This document shows positions 18,678 through 26,886 of a stretch of 64,000 nt of DNA, in pieces. The DNA lies in NCBI GenBank assembly GCA_016191335.1, contig JACPOW010000090.1, positions 1-64,000 of the forward strand. The letters are read 5' to 3'. The DNA comes from Elusimicrobiota bacterium (GTDB taxonomy: Bacteria > Elusimicrobiota > Elusimicrobia > UBA1565 > UBA9628). Under the pieces are notes generated by a model that saw nothing but the letters and a program-made list of their open reading frames with translations, was not told where the DNA came from and searched no databases. Position 1 is the stretch's first letter. Each line of letters starts with the position of its first letter. The position numbers were made by a program, and so were the translations under genes.

Positions 18678-19580
18678 ATGGAACTTTTTGGGACCCTCGA
18701 TCGTATGGTAAGTAGGAGGCCGGTCACTGTCGTTGACGACAGTAAGCCTGTGAAAAGTGTGGATATATCTGAGCTCACCGATGAGGAAGTCTGGCGTCGG
18801 TTCCTCTCTATTGCCGCCCAGGAGCGCGTCGTCATCGGGGACCTCGTAGCCTGTCTGGCGGAAGTCGACAGCCGTACGCTCGTTCGCAAGAGAGACTGGC
18901 CTAGCTTGTTCGATTATTGCGTGTACGCCCTCCATTGGAGCGAGAGCGCGGCCTATCGGCGCATACGAGCGGCTCGCGCCGTCCGGAGATTCCCAATCAT
19001 CCTCGAGATGCTCCGCGACGGGCGGCTCCACCTGGAGGGCGTCGTGATCCTCCATGCGTTCATCGAGGACGGCGATTTCGCTTCGTTGCTTCTGAAGGCG
19101 GTGGGCATGACCACCAAGAGCATCGAGCGCCTCGTCGCCGACCGGCGCCGCGATCCTCCCGTCAGGGACTCGATCCGCTTCGTCGGGGTCGCTCCGCCGC
19201 TCATCAAGACCGCCGAGGTTCCATCGTTGCTCGAATTCCCTCCGAGCCCGTCGCCCGATTTTCCAATCCCGGCCGCCGCCCCGAGCCCGGCCGTCGGCCC
19301 GAGCCCGATCGTCGCTCCTCCTCCGCGGCCACCGGAAGAGCCGCCACGACCGAGGCTCGTGCGTGTCGGCTTCACCGCGGATGAGGACCTGCATCGCCTG
19401 GTCCTTCATGCCCAGCAGCTGATGCGCCACAAATACCCGGACGGGAGCCTCGAGGGTATCTTCCGGGACGCGTTGCTCCTCCTCATCGCGAAGAAGGATC
19501 TGGGCGTCAGGGCGGCCGCGGCGGCCGCCCGCAGAATGCGGCGGAAAAATAAGAGGACTTCGGCCGCGATTCCCCCTTGA
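18678..19580 (+). CDS. HNH-endonuclease-family protein lacking its HNH domain
   Basis: A 300-residue protein. Residues about 25-160 match the helical N-terminal region common in HNH proteins of the DUF222-like kind (WPSLFDYCVYALHWSESAAYRRIRAARAVRRFP, then DGRLHLEGVVIL). A Pro-rich linker and a second block (FTADEDLHRLVLHAQQLMRHKYPDG) follow. Family members continue into a basic patch, an SRxIP motif and the Cys/His-rich HNH nuclease. Here the protein stops at KNKRTSAAIPP, just where the nuclease should begin. The remaining part may be a DNA-binding remnant. Start at 18678; no clear Shine-Dalgarno. Confidence 0.65.
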   Translation: MELFGTLDRMVSRRPVTVVDDSKPVKSVDISELTDEEVWRRFLSIAAQERVVIGDLVACLAEVDSRTLVRKRDWPSLFDYCVYALHWSESAAYRRIRAARAVRRFPIILEMLRDGRLHLEGVVILHAFIEDGDFASLLLKAVGMTTKSIERLVADRRRDPPVRDSIRFVGVAPPLIKTAEVPSLLEFPPSPSPDFPIPAAAPSPAVGPSPIVAPPPRPPEEPPRPRLVRVGFTADEDLHRLVLHAQQLMRHKYPDGSLEGIFRDALLLLIAKKDLGVRAAAAAARRMRRKNKRTSAAIPP

Positions 19581-19605
19581 AACCGCCAAGTACGGGGGCT
19601 AAACT
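19577..19605 (+). promoter_or_regulatory. promoter of the 19611 gene
   Basis: TTGAAA (19577-19582), a 17-bp spacer and TAAACT (19600-19605) give a predicted start at the ATG (19611). The -35 overlaps the end of the preceding gene. Confidence 0.65.
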
Positions 19606-19610
19606 GCGGC

Positions 19611-20114
19611 ATGGACAAGAAAACCCCCCTCGCCGCTCTTCTCCTGCTCGGCTCCGTCCTGCCCGCCGCCGCCGAGTTCTGCTCCTTCGACGGCAGCCGT
19701 TCCGAGATCGTCGTGCGCCGCCTCAAGGAGCCGTCCTGCACGATGGAGAACGCCCTCGTCTTCAACGGCGCCGCCAACGAGAACCGCTACGGCGCCGACG
19801 AGAGCAAGCGCACCTTCGTCACCGATTCCTGGCCGGGCTGGGGCGGCGGCGACAAGAAGTGCGCGGCCGCGCGCAAGAGCGCGGACAAGCTCGTCTACAG
19901 CGACGAGACCTACATCCTCGGCAAGGCCGTCCTGCTGGGCCCTCAGGTCTGGAAGTGGAACGGCTCCTGCGATTCCTTCAAGTCCCGGTTCCAGTCGAAG
20001 AAGCAATCCCTCGGCGAAAAGCCGTCGCACGAGGACGTCTTCGAGGCCGCGGGCGCCGAGCGCATCGACATGGGAGACCTGGCCGAGCGCCTCGTCGAGG
20101 GCAAGAAGAAGTAG
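19611..20114 (+). CDS. secreted protein of unknown function
   Basis: A 167-residue protein with a clear signal peptide (TPLAALLLLGSVLPAAAEF). The mature part has four cysteines (in FCSFDG, EPSCTM, KKCAAA and GSCDSF), probably two disulfides. Trp-rich segments (WPGWGGGDKKC, VWKWNGSC) stand out. Predicted leaderless. It abuts the caspase-like gene end to end. No family recognised. Confidence 0.65.
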   Translation: MDKKTPLAALLLLGSVLPAAAEFCSFDGSRSEIVVRRLKEPSCTMENALVFNGAANENRYGADESKRTFVTDSWPGWGGGDKKCAAARKSADKLVYSDETYILGKAVLLGPQVWKWNGSCDSFKSRFQSKKQSLGEKPSHEDVFEAAGAERIDMGDLAERLVEGKKK

Positions 20115-21350
20115 CTAGGGCGCGAGCAGCGGCTCGCCCAGCGCGGACCCCGCGAGCACGGGCGTCTGCTCCCGGTTCTCCCGGCGCGCGTCGTCCTGCA
20201 CGCGCGGCTTGAGATAGTCGAACAGCGACTTCGCGCTCGCCTTCGGGTCGGCGGACAGGCCCTTGAGCAGGTGATAGGTGAACAGGCCGTGGCTCTGCTC
20301 CGCGAGCGTCCCCGTGATCTCGTCGCCGGAGGCGGCGGCGAGTATGGTCAGCCGGGCCTCCGTCGGCGCGAGGTCCGCGGCCTTGGCGACGAGCGGTCGC
20401 GCCCCCTGGGCCAGGACCGAGCGTCCCCCCGCCCCCGAGAAGCAGGCGTCGAGGGCGACGATGACGCGCCTGGCCTTGGTCTTCGCCAGGTCGGCGTAGA
20501 GCCTCTTCAACGGCAGCGCGGTGGACTTCAGGAACTTGGGGTCCCCGTCCCACGGCACGAGGTACGCCTCCCCCGTCTTGGTGTCGGGCGCGCCGTGGCC
20601 GGAGTAGTACACGAACAAGGTCGAGCCGGCCTTCACGTTGAGCGGCAGCCACTCCTCGAGATAGCTCTTGAGCTTGCTGCCCGTCGCCTGGGAGCCTTCG
20701 AGCGAGATGATGTTGCGCGCCGGGAAGCCCAGCGCCTCGAGGTGGCGGCGCACGGTCTTCGCGTCGCGCGCGCCGAAGTCCGCCTTGGGCAGGCTCTGGT
20801 ACTCCTCGATGCCGATCACGAGGGCGAAGTCGTCCGGGCGCTCGGCGCCGCGGCGCGCGGGCGCGTCGATGTCCGACGAGGGCGCCTTCTTCTCCGGCGG
20901 CATGCCCGCGGCGGCGCGCATGCGGTCGTAGGCGGCGTCGTCGAGGTTCCCGGGGGCGGGACGGGGCGCTGCGGCGGGTCGGACCTCGGCTGTGTCGTCG
21001 GGCAGGCCCTGCTGCTTGCGCTCCGCCTTCTCCAGCAGCCTGGCGATGCCGCCGATGTTCCGGTGGGACAGGGCCGCCTCGCGGGGCGTGCCGTAGATGC
21101 TGGAGGCGAAGACGTCCGCGCCGCCGTCGATCAGGGCCTGGGCGGAGGCCTGGGCGCCGTTCATGGCGGCAAAATGAAGGGGCGTCAGCTTCCCGAGGCC
21201 GACGGTGGAGTTCACCTTGGCGCCCTGCGACAGAAGGGCGCGGACCCCGGAGGCGTCGTTGGTCCTGGCCGCCAGGTGCAGACCGCGGTCGCCCGCGCAG
21301 CCCGTCGCGAGGAGGGCGGCAAAGGGAAGGATCAGGGCGATTCGGTTCAT
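20115..21350 (-). CDS. ankyrin-caspase lipoprotein, copy 1
   Basis: A 411-residue lipoprotein (lipobox LLATGC, Cys18). Residues about 20-110 form ankyrin-type repeats (GLHLAARTNDASGVRALLSQGAKV, TPLHFAAMNGAQASAQALIDGGADV). After a linker, about 165-400 are a caspase-like (peptidase C14) domain with the dyad His252 (YYSGHGAPD) and Cys303 (ALDACFSG). The enzyme would act in the periplasm or at the outer membrane. GGAG precedes the ATG at 21350. It lies 10 bases after copy 2 and ends the pyrimidine-breakdown transcript. Confidence 0.85.
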   Translation of the reverse strand: MNRIALILPFAALLATGCAGDRGLHLAARTNDASGVRALLSQGAKVNSTVGLGKLTPLHFAAMNGAQASAQALIDGGADVFASSIYGTPREAALSHRNIGGIARLLEKAERKQQGLPDDTAEVRPAAAPRPAPGNLDDAAYDRMRAAAGMPPEKKAPSSDIDAPARRGAERPDDFALVIGIEEYQSLPKADFGARDAKTVRRHLEALGFPARNIISLEGSQATGSKLKSYLEEWLPLNVKAGSTLFVYYSGHGAPDTKTGEAYLVPWDGDPKFLKSTALPLKRLYADLAKTKARRVIVALDACFSGAGGRSVLAQGARPLVAKAADLAPTEARLTILAAASGDEITGTLAEQSHGLFTYHLLKGLSADPKASAKSLFDYLKPRVQDDARRENREQTPVLAGSALGEPLLAP

Positions 21351-21360
21351 GTGGTCTCCG

Positions 21361-22527
21361 TTAGAACTTCGCGTCGGCCCCGCTCCCGGCCAGGGTCGGG
21401 GACTGCTCCCGGTTCTGGCGGCGCGCGTCGTCCTGCACGCGGGGCTTCAAGTAATCATACAAGCCGCGGGGCGTCGCCGCTCCCCCCTGCAGGCCCTTGA
21501 GGAGGTGGTAGGTGAAGATCCCGTGGCCCTGCTCGTCGAGGGAACCGGTGATCTCCGCGCCCGAGGCGGCGGCGAGCACGGTGAGGTTGGCCGCGGAGGG
21601 CACGCTCTCGTCCACCTTGGCGACGAGCGGCCGGGCGCCCTTGGCCAGCACCGAGCGTCCGCCGGAGCCGGAGAAGCAGGCGTCGAGGGCGACGACGACG
21701 CGCTTGGCCTTGAGCTTCGCCAGTTCCGAGTAGAACTGCTTGAGCGGATAGGCGGAGGTCGTCAGGAACATCGGGTCCGCGTCCCAAGGCACGAGGTAGG
21801 CGTCTCCGTTCTCCGGGTCCGGGGCTCCGTGTCCCGAATAATACACGAACACCGTCGATTCGGGCTTCACGTTGCGCGGCAGCCACTGCTGGAGGTAGCT
21901 CTTGAGCTTGCTGCCCGTGGCCTGGGACCCCTCGAGGCTGATGATGTTGCGCGCGGGCACCCCGAGAGACTCGAAGTGCTTGCGCACCGTCTGGGCGTCG
22001 CGGGCGCCGTAGTCGGCCTTGGGCAGGGACTGGTAGTCCTCGATGCCGATCACGAGCGCGAAGTCGTCGGGGCGCTCGGCTCCGCGGCGAGAGGGAACGT
22101 CGACATCGGAAGAGACCGTTCGCACCGGGGCAGGCGCCGCCGTAGCGACGGGCTGGACCTGTGCGCCGATTCTATTGACGAACTGATTCGTCGGAAAACC
22201 TTTGGGCGCAACGGCGCCTGCGTTCAGCATCGCCCGAATAACATCGGCCCGGTCATGGACGCGGCCATAAGTGAACGCGTCTTCCTGGTCGGTAGCGCCT
22301 TTGCTCACGAGGTAGGCGGCGATGTCCGGCGCGTTGACGCGTATGGCGTGCCCTAGCGGGGCCGCCAGAGGGCCCAGGTTGTCACGTTTGTTGACGTCCG
22401 CACCGGCTTCGACAAGCGCTTTGACTCTCGCCAGATCTCCGGCTTTCACCGCTTCGATAAGCGGCGTGCTGGCGCAGCCCGCCGTGGCGAGGGAAGCCGC
22501 GATCGCGAGCAGCGGAAAGGGCTTCAC
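21361..22527 (-). CDS. ankyrin-caspase lipoprotein, copy 2
   Basis: A 388-residue paralogue of the neighbouring gene. Lipobox ATAGC (Cys18), ankyrin-like repeats to about 105, a linker, then the caspase domain with His233 and Cys284. The catalytic halves are almost collinear with copy 1 (ERPDDFALVIGIE, ARNIISLEGSQATGSKLKSYL, KPRVQDDARR), while the ankyrin halves differ more. The GTG at 22527 overlaps the dihydropyrimidinase stop (GTGA), so translation is coupled to that enzyme. This is a tandem duplication. Confidence 0.85.
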   Translation of the reverse strand: MKPFPLLAIAASLATAGCASTPLIEAVKAGDLARVKALVEAGADVNKRDNLGPLAAPLGHAIRVNAPDIAAYLVSKGATDQEDAFTYGRVHDRADVIRAMLNAGAVAPKGFPTNQFVNRIGAQVQPVATAAPAPVRTVSSDVDVPSRRGAERPDDFALVIGIEDYQSLPKADYGARDAQTVRKHFESLGVPARNIISLEGSQATGSKLKSYLQQWLPRNVKPESTVFVYYSGHGAPDPENGDAYLVPWDADPMFLTTSAYPLKQFYSELAKLKAKRVVVALDACFSGSGGRSVLAKGARPLVAKVDESVPSAANLTVLAAASGAEITGSLDEQGHGIFTYHLLKGLQGGAATPRGLYDYLKPRVQDDARRQNREQSPTLAGSGADAKF

Positions 22528-23924
22528 CAGGCGATCGCCCTCGGGGTCCGCTTCAGGAACCTGCCGTGGCTGACCTTGCCCGCCCACTTGCCGTCGAGGA
22601 CCATCGCCTCGCCGCGCGAGAACACGTCGCGGATGGAGCCCTTGACCGTGACGCCCTCGTAGGGGTTGTAGTCGGCGGCGCTGTGGTGGTTCTTCTGCGA
22701 GAAGGTGAAGGGCTTGTTCGGGTCGATGATGACGATGTCGGCGTCGGCCCCGGGGTTGAGGTGGCCTTTGCGCGGGTACAGGCCGAACAGCTTGGCGGGG
22801 TTGGCCGAGGTGATCTCGACGAAGCGGTTCTCGGTGATGCGCCCCTTCTGGACGGCGTCCCAGAGCAGGAGCATCCGGTACTCGACGCCGGGGGCGCCGT
22901 TGGGGATCTTGGAGAAGTCCTTCTTGCCGAGTTCCTTGCCGGGCTGGTTGGTCTTGGCCTTCATGCAGAAAGAGCAATGATCGGTCGAAACGACCTGGAG
23001 GTCGTTGCGGACGAGCCCGTTCCACAGGCGCTCCGAATTCCCCTGAGGCCGCAAGGGAGGCGACATCACGAACTTCGCCCCTTCGAAGCCGGGGCGGCGG
23101 TAATCGTCCTCGGACAGATACAGATACTGAGGGCAGGTCTCGGCGTACACCGGCAAGCCGCGGGCGCGAGCGGCGCGGACTTCCTCCATCGCGTCGCCGG
23201 CGGAGAGGTGGACGAAGTAGATCGGAACGCCCGCCATCTCGGCCAGGGCGATGGCGCGGTGGGTGGCCTCGGCCTCGGCGGTCATCGGGCGGGTGAGCGC
23301 GTGCCATTCGGGCGCGGTCTTCCCCTCGGCGATGGCCTTTTGGATCAGAACGTCGATCACGGAACCGTTTTCCGCGTGCATGCAGATCATCCCGCCGTTG
23401 TCGCGGGTGCGCATGAGGGCGCGGAAGATGGTGGTGTCGTCCGACATGAAGATGCCGGGGTAGGCCATGAACAGCTTGAAGGAGGAGACGCCCTCGTCGA
23501 CGAGCTTGTCCATCTCCTTCTGCTGCTTCTCGGGGAAATCCGTCACGATCATGTGGAAGCCGTAGTCCACGGCGCACTTGCCGTCGGCGCGCTTGTGCCA
23601 GTCGTCGAGGGCGTGGCGGAAGGTCTCCCCCTTCTTCTGGATGGCGAAATCCACGATGGACGTGGTGCCGCCGAAGATGGCCGAGGTGGAGCCGGTGGTG
23701 AAGTTGTCGATCGTGGTGGCGCCCATGAAGGGCATGTCGAAGTGGGTGTGGGCGTCGATGCCGCCGGGGATGACGACCTTGCCGCGGGCGTCGACCACGC
23801 GCTTGGCGGGCTCGGCGATCTTCCCGACGGAGACGACCTTGCCGTTGACGACGCCGAGGTCGGCGATGAAGGTGTCGGCCGCCGAGACGAGGGTCCCGCC
23901 TTTGACGATCAGATCATATGGCAT
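22524..23924 (-). CDS. hydA: dihydropyrimidinase / hydantoinase
   Basis: A 466-residue cyclic amidohydrolase that opens 5,6-dihydrouracil or dihydrothymine to the N-carbamoyl-beta-amino acid. Metal ligands are visible: His59 and His61 (IDAHTHFD), the lysine to be carboxylated, Lys150 (SSFKLFMAYPG), and later histidines (FVHLSAG, STDHCSF). AAGGAG lies 8 bases before the ATG. It overlaps the permease gene by 11 bases and sits between transporter and caspase genes. Assignment over an allantoinase is favoured by the neighbouring preTA and beta-ureidopropionase genes. Confidence 0.9.
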   Translation of the reverse strand: MPYDLIVKGGTLVSAADTFIADLGVVNGKVVSVGKIAEPAKRVVDARGKVVIPGGIDAHTHFDMPFMGATTIDNFTTGSTSAIFGGTTSIVDFAIQKKGETFRHALDDWHKRADGKCAVDYGFHMIVTDFPEKQQKEMDKLVDEGVSSFKLFMAYPGIFMSDDTTIFRALMRTRDNGGMICMHAENGSVIDVLIQKAIAEGKTAPEWHALTRPMTAEAEATHRAIALAEMAGVPIYFVHLSAGDAMEEVRAARARGLPVYAETCPQYLYLSEDDYRRPGFEGAKFVMSPPLRPQGNSERLWNGLVRNDLQVVSTDHCSFCMKAKTNQPGKELGKKDFSKIPNGAPGVEYRMLLLWDAVQKGRITENRFVEITSANPAKLFGLYPRKGHLNPGADADIVIIDPNKPFTFSQKNHHSAADYNPYEGVTVKGSIRDVFSRGEAMVLDGKWAGKVSHGRFLKRTPRAIAW

Positions 23925-25422
23925 AAGATTTCTCCTTCTCCGTCACCATGAGGAGCCAGTAGATGGCGAACGACAGCCCGAAGCTGATGAACCAGGCGTA
24001 GTGGTACAGCGAGATCCAGAACGGGGCCACCGTCGCGAGCTTGACCGTGCCGAGGAAGCCGGGCAGGACCGGCAGGCAGGCCAGGACGAGGGCCACGAGC
24101 GCGCGGCCGTTCACCCCGCCGGCGTACCAGTAGGTGCCGTGCTTCTCGTAGAGCTCGCGCACGTCGAGGTGCGCGCCGCGCAGGACGTAGTAGTCGCAGA
24201 TGAGGATGCCGCCGATGGACCCGAGCAGGGAGGAGTAGGCGACGAGCCAGGTGAAGATGTAGCCCGACGGGTCGGCGATCAGCTTCCAGGGCTGGATGAG
24301 GATGCCGATGACGCCCGTGATGTAGCCGCCCATACGGAAGTCGATCTTCTCCGGCCAGATGTGCGAGAAGTCGTTGGCGGGGCCGACGACGTTGGCGGCG
24401 ATGTTGGTGGCCAGGGTCGCGATGCACAGGGAGATCAGCGCGATCGCGAGGACCAGCGGATTCTTGAACTTCGCGATGAGGTCGACCGGGTCCCAGATGG
24501 ACTGGCCGTAGATCACGACGGTGGCCGAGGTGACCGCGACGCCGATGAAGGAGTACAGGCCCATCGTCGTGGGCAGGCCGAGCGCCTGGCCGAGCATCTG
24601 GTCCTTCTGGGTCTTGGCGTAGCGCGAGAAGTCGGGGATGTTGAGCGAGAGCGTCGCCCAGAACCCGATCATCGCGGTCAGCGCCGGGAAGAAGAACGGC
24701 CAGAACCGGCCTTCCTTGGTCCCTCCGGGCGCGAAGGCCGAGGGCGTGGACAGCATGTGGCCGAAGCCCCCCGCCTGGACGTAGGCCCAGCCGAGCAAGG
24801 CCAGGCCGAGGGCGATGAGCAGGGGCGCCTTGATGTTGAGGAGGACGCGGATGGACTCCACGCCCTTGTAGATGACGAACATGTTGATCGCCCAGAAGAA
24901 CAGGAAACAGCCCCACTGGCCGGCGTTGAGCCCCTGGAGCACCGGCTCGCCGGCGAGCATGGCGGGGTGCCAGATGCCGACGAGCTTGTAGATCGCCGCG
25001 CCGCCGATCCAGGCCTGGATGCCGAACCAGCCGCAGGCGACCAGGGCGCGCAGGAGGGCGGGCACGTTGGCGCCGAGTATGCCGAAGGCGGGACGGCAGT
25101 ACACGGGATACGGGATCCCGTACTTGGTGCCCGCGTGGGCGTTGAGCACCATCGGCAGGAGGACGATGCAGTTGCCGAGGAAGATGGTCAGGACGGCCTG
25201 CCACCAGTTCATCCCCTCCGAGATCAGCGACGAGGCGAGCATGTAGGTCGGTATGCACGCGCTCATGCTGATCCAGAGGACGGCGATGTCCTTGGTCCCC
25301 CAGGTGCGCTCCGCCTTGCGCGTCGGGGCGATGTCCTTGTTCCAGTACGCGGACTTCTCGATGGGCTCGGAGTGGTCGTGGATCTCCTTGTCCATCAACG
25401 CCCGGAAGAGCTTATCCCTCAC
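23914..25422 (-). CDS. NCS1 nucleobase:cation symporter
   Basis: A 502-residue inner-membrane permease with about twelve helices and the NCS1 features: NKDIAPTRKAERTWGTKDIAVLWISM at the start, GIPYPVYCRPAFGI, GWFGIQAWIGG, and NIPDFSRYAKTQKDQMLGQALGLP. Likely substrate is uracil, thymine, dihydropyrimidine or hydantoin. The start is taken as GTG 25422, overlapping the amidohydrolase stop (GTGA); an internal ATG at 25395 is less likely. Confidence 0.88.
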   Translation of the reverse strand: MRDKLFRALMDKEIHDHSEPIEKSAYWNKDIAPTRKAERTWGTKDIAVLWISMSACIPTYMLASSLISEGMNWWQAVLTIFLGNCIVLLPMVLNAHAGTKYGIPYPVYCRPAFGILGANVPALLRALVACGWFGIQAWIGGAAIYKLVGIWHPAMLAGEPVLQGLNAGQWGCFLFFWAINMFVIYKGVESIRVLLNIKAPLLIALGLALLGWAYVQAGGFGHMLSTPSAFAPGGTKEGRFWPFFFPALTAMIGFWATLSLNIPDFSRYAKTQKDQMLGQALGLPTTMGLYSFIGVAVTSATVVIYGQSIWDPVDLIAKFKNPLVLAIALISLCIATLATNIAANVVGPANDFSHIWPEKIDFRMGGYITGVIGILIQPWKLIADPSGYIFTWLVAYSSLLGSIGGILICDYYVLRGAHLDVRELYEKHGTYWYAGGVNGRALVALVLACLPVLPGFLGTVKLATVAPFWISLYHYAWFISFGLSFAIYWLLMVTEKEKSYAI

Positions 25423-26294
25423 GGCAGCATCTGGGTGAGGGGCCCGTAGGTCTCCGGCCGGCGGTCGCGGAAGAACTGCCACACCTTGCGCACCTCGAGG
25501 ATCTGGTCGAAGTCGAGGTCGGCGATGACGGTCGCGTCCTTGTCGTGCGGGCCGACCTTGAGCATCTGGCCGCGGGGGTCGCAGAAGTAGGACTGGCCGT
25601 AGAACTCGCCGATGTTCCAGGGGCCTTCCTTGCCGACGCGGTTGGAGGCGCCGACGAAGTACTGGTTGGCCACCGCGTGGGCGGGCTGCTCGAGCTTCCA
25701 GAGGTACTCGGAGAGGCCCTTCACCGTGGCGGACGGGTTGAAGACGATCTCCGCGCCGTTGAGGCCGAGGATGCGGGCGCCGTCGGGGAAGTGGCGGTCG
25801 TAGCAGATGTACACGCCGACCTTGGCGTAGCGGGTCTGGAAGACGGGGTAGCCGAGGTTGCCCGGCTTGAAGTAGAACTTCTCCCAGAAGCCGGGGGCGC
25901 AGTGAGGGATGTGGTTCTTCCTATAGATGCCGGCGAGCGAGCCGTCGGCGTCGATGACCGCGGCGGTGTTGTAGTAGGTGCCGGTCGAGGGCGTCTCGTA
26001 GATCGGGGAGACGATGACCATCTGGTGCTTCTTGGCCAGGTCCTGCATCAGCTTGGTCGTCGGGCCGGTGATGGGCTCGGCGGTGTCGTACCACCGCACG
26101 TCCTGCTCGGCGCAGAAGTACGGGCCGTAGAAGATCTCCTGGAGGCTCAGCATCTGCACGCCTTTCTTGGCGGCGGCCTCGATCATGGCCACGTGCTTGT
26201 CGATCATCTTCGACTTGATCTGCTGGAGGGTGTACTTCGGCGGGAGCCAGTCGCACTTCGTCTGGATGAGAGCGCATTTCACGATTCGAGCCAT
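25419..26294 (-). CDS. beta-ureidopropionase / N-carbamoyl amidohydrolase
   Basis: A 291-residue nitrilase-superfamily enzyme that splits N-carbamoyl-beta-alanine to beta-alanine, CO2 and ammonia. The triad is visible: Glu53 (LSLQEIFYG), Lys126 (YRKNHIP) and Cys164 (VYICYDRHFPDGAR). It matches the bacterial PydC/Upb1-like type by YFKPGNLGYPVF and WNIGEFYGQSYFCDP. GGAGG before the ATG and a promoter at 26332-26340 mark it as the first gene of the transcript through the permease, dihydropyrimidinase and caspases. Confidence 0.88.
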   Translation of the reverse strand: MARIVKCALIQTKCDWLPPKYTLQQIKSKMIDKHVAMIEAAAKKGVQMLSLQEIFYGPYFCAEQDVRWYDTAEPITGPTTKLMQDLAKKHQMVIVSPIYETPSTGTYYNTAAVIDADGSLAGIYRKNHIPHCAPGFWEKFYFKPGNLGYPVFQTRYAKVGVYICYDRHFPDGARILGLNGAEIVFNPSATVKGLSEYLWKLEQPAHAVANQYFVGASNRVGKEGPWNIGEFYGQSYFCDPRGQMLKVGPHDKDATVIADLDFDQILEVRKVWQFFRDRRPETYGPLTQMLP

Positions 26295-26331
26295 CGGGAT
26301 GACCTCCGCGGAAAATGTCTAGATGACTGAA

Positions 26332-26340
26332 ATTCTAACA
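26332..26340 (-). promoter_or_regulatory. extended -10 promoter of the amidohydrolase operon
   Basis: Minus-strand TGT-TAGAAT (-10 at 26332-26337) predicts a start near 26325 and a 31-base leader carrying GGAGG. Unlike many promoters here, it gives a normal leader. Confidence 0.55.
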
Positions 26341-26387
26341 GAAAATGACCGCGCCCAAACCGCCGAAAATGGAGGGCCCCCCCTTCG

Positions 26388-26885
26388 TCAGGAGGAGATG
26401 CGGCGGTTGAGCTGGGCGAGGCGCTCGACGACGGGCGGGACCCCGAAGAAGCGCTTCTCGAAGTGGAGGACGGTGCTGTCGTCGATGGGCAGGCGCAGCT
26501 GGTAGGTGTTGTCGTCCTCGCTGTGCTCGAACTGCGTGCCGTAGGTCTGCGGCAGGCCGATGGACATCAGGAAGCGGTCGAGGGTCGCGGCGGCGAGCCA
26601 GCGCGAGGGGCGGTGGCCGTTGATCGAGGCGATGGTCGCCAGGCGGTGGGCCGTCAGGAACTCCTTGGGCTCGGTGCCGTGCAGGAAGAGGACGGCGGCG
26701 TGGTACAGGTCGTTGGAGGTGTTGACCGCCCCCTGGCCGATCATGGAGACGAGCTCGCGGCGGCGCTCGGCGTCGCGGACCTTGAGGGCCTCGACGTCGG
26801 CGGCGGTGCCGTAGACCTTCTCGCGGTCCTTCTGGTCGGCCGCGAACAGCTCGTCGAGGCGCAGGTTGTCGGTTTCGGGAGGCAT
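26388..26885 (-). CDS. hypothetical protein, DUF6624-like
   Basis: A 165-residue soluble protein. The core YHAAVLFLHGTEPKEFLTAHRLATIASINGHRPSRWLAAATLDRFLMSIGLPQTYGTQF resembles the DUF6624-like group, which has a GxPxxYGTQ end and a helical array (recalled, not searched). It starts 1 base after the preA stop and is therefore the third gene of the preT-preA transcript. No enzyme function can be assigned. Confidence 0.55.
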   Translation of the reverse strand: MPPETDNLRLDELFAADQKDREKVYGTAADVEALKVRDAERRRELVSMIGQGAVNTSNDLYHAAVLFLHGTEPKEFLTAHRLATIASINGHRPSRWLAAATLDRFLMSIGLPQTYGTQFEHSEDDNTYQLRLPIDDSTVLHFEKRFFGVPPVVERLAQLNRRISS

Positions 26886-26886
26886 G

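Noticed and set aside
20115-22527. The caspase-like genes as a typical cytoplasmic antiphage effector pair
   Set aside because: Both have signal peptides and lipoboxes, so they act outside the cytoplasm; no sensor or nuclease partner lies beside them.
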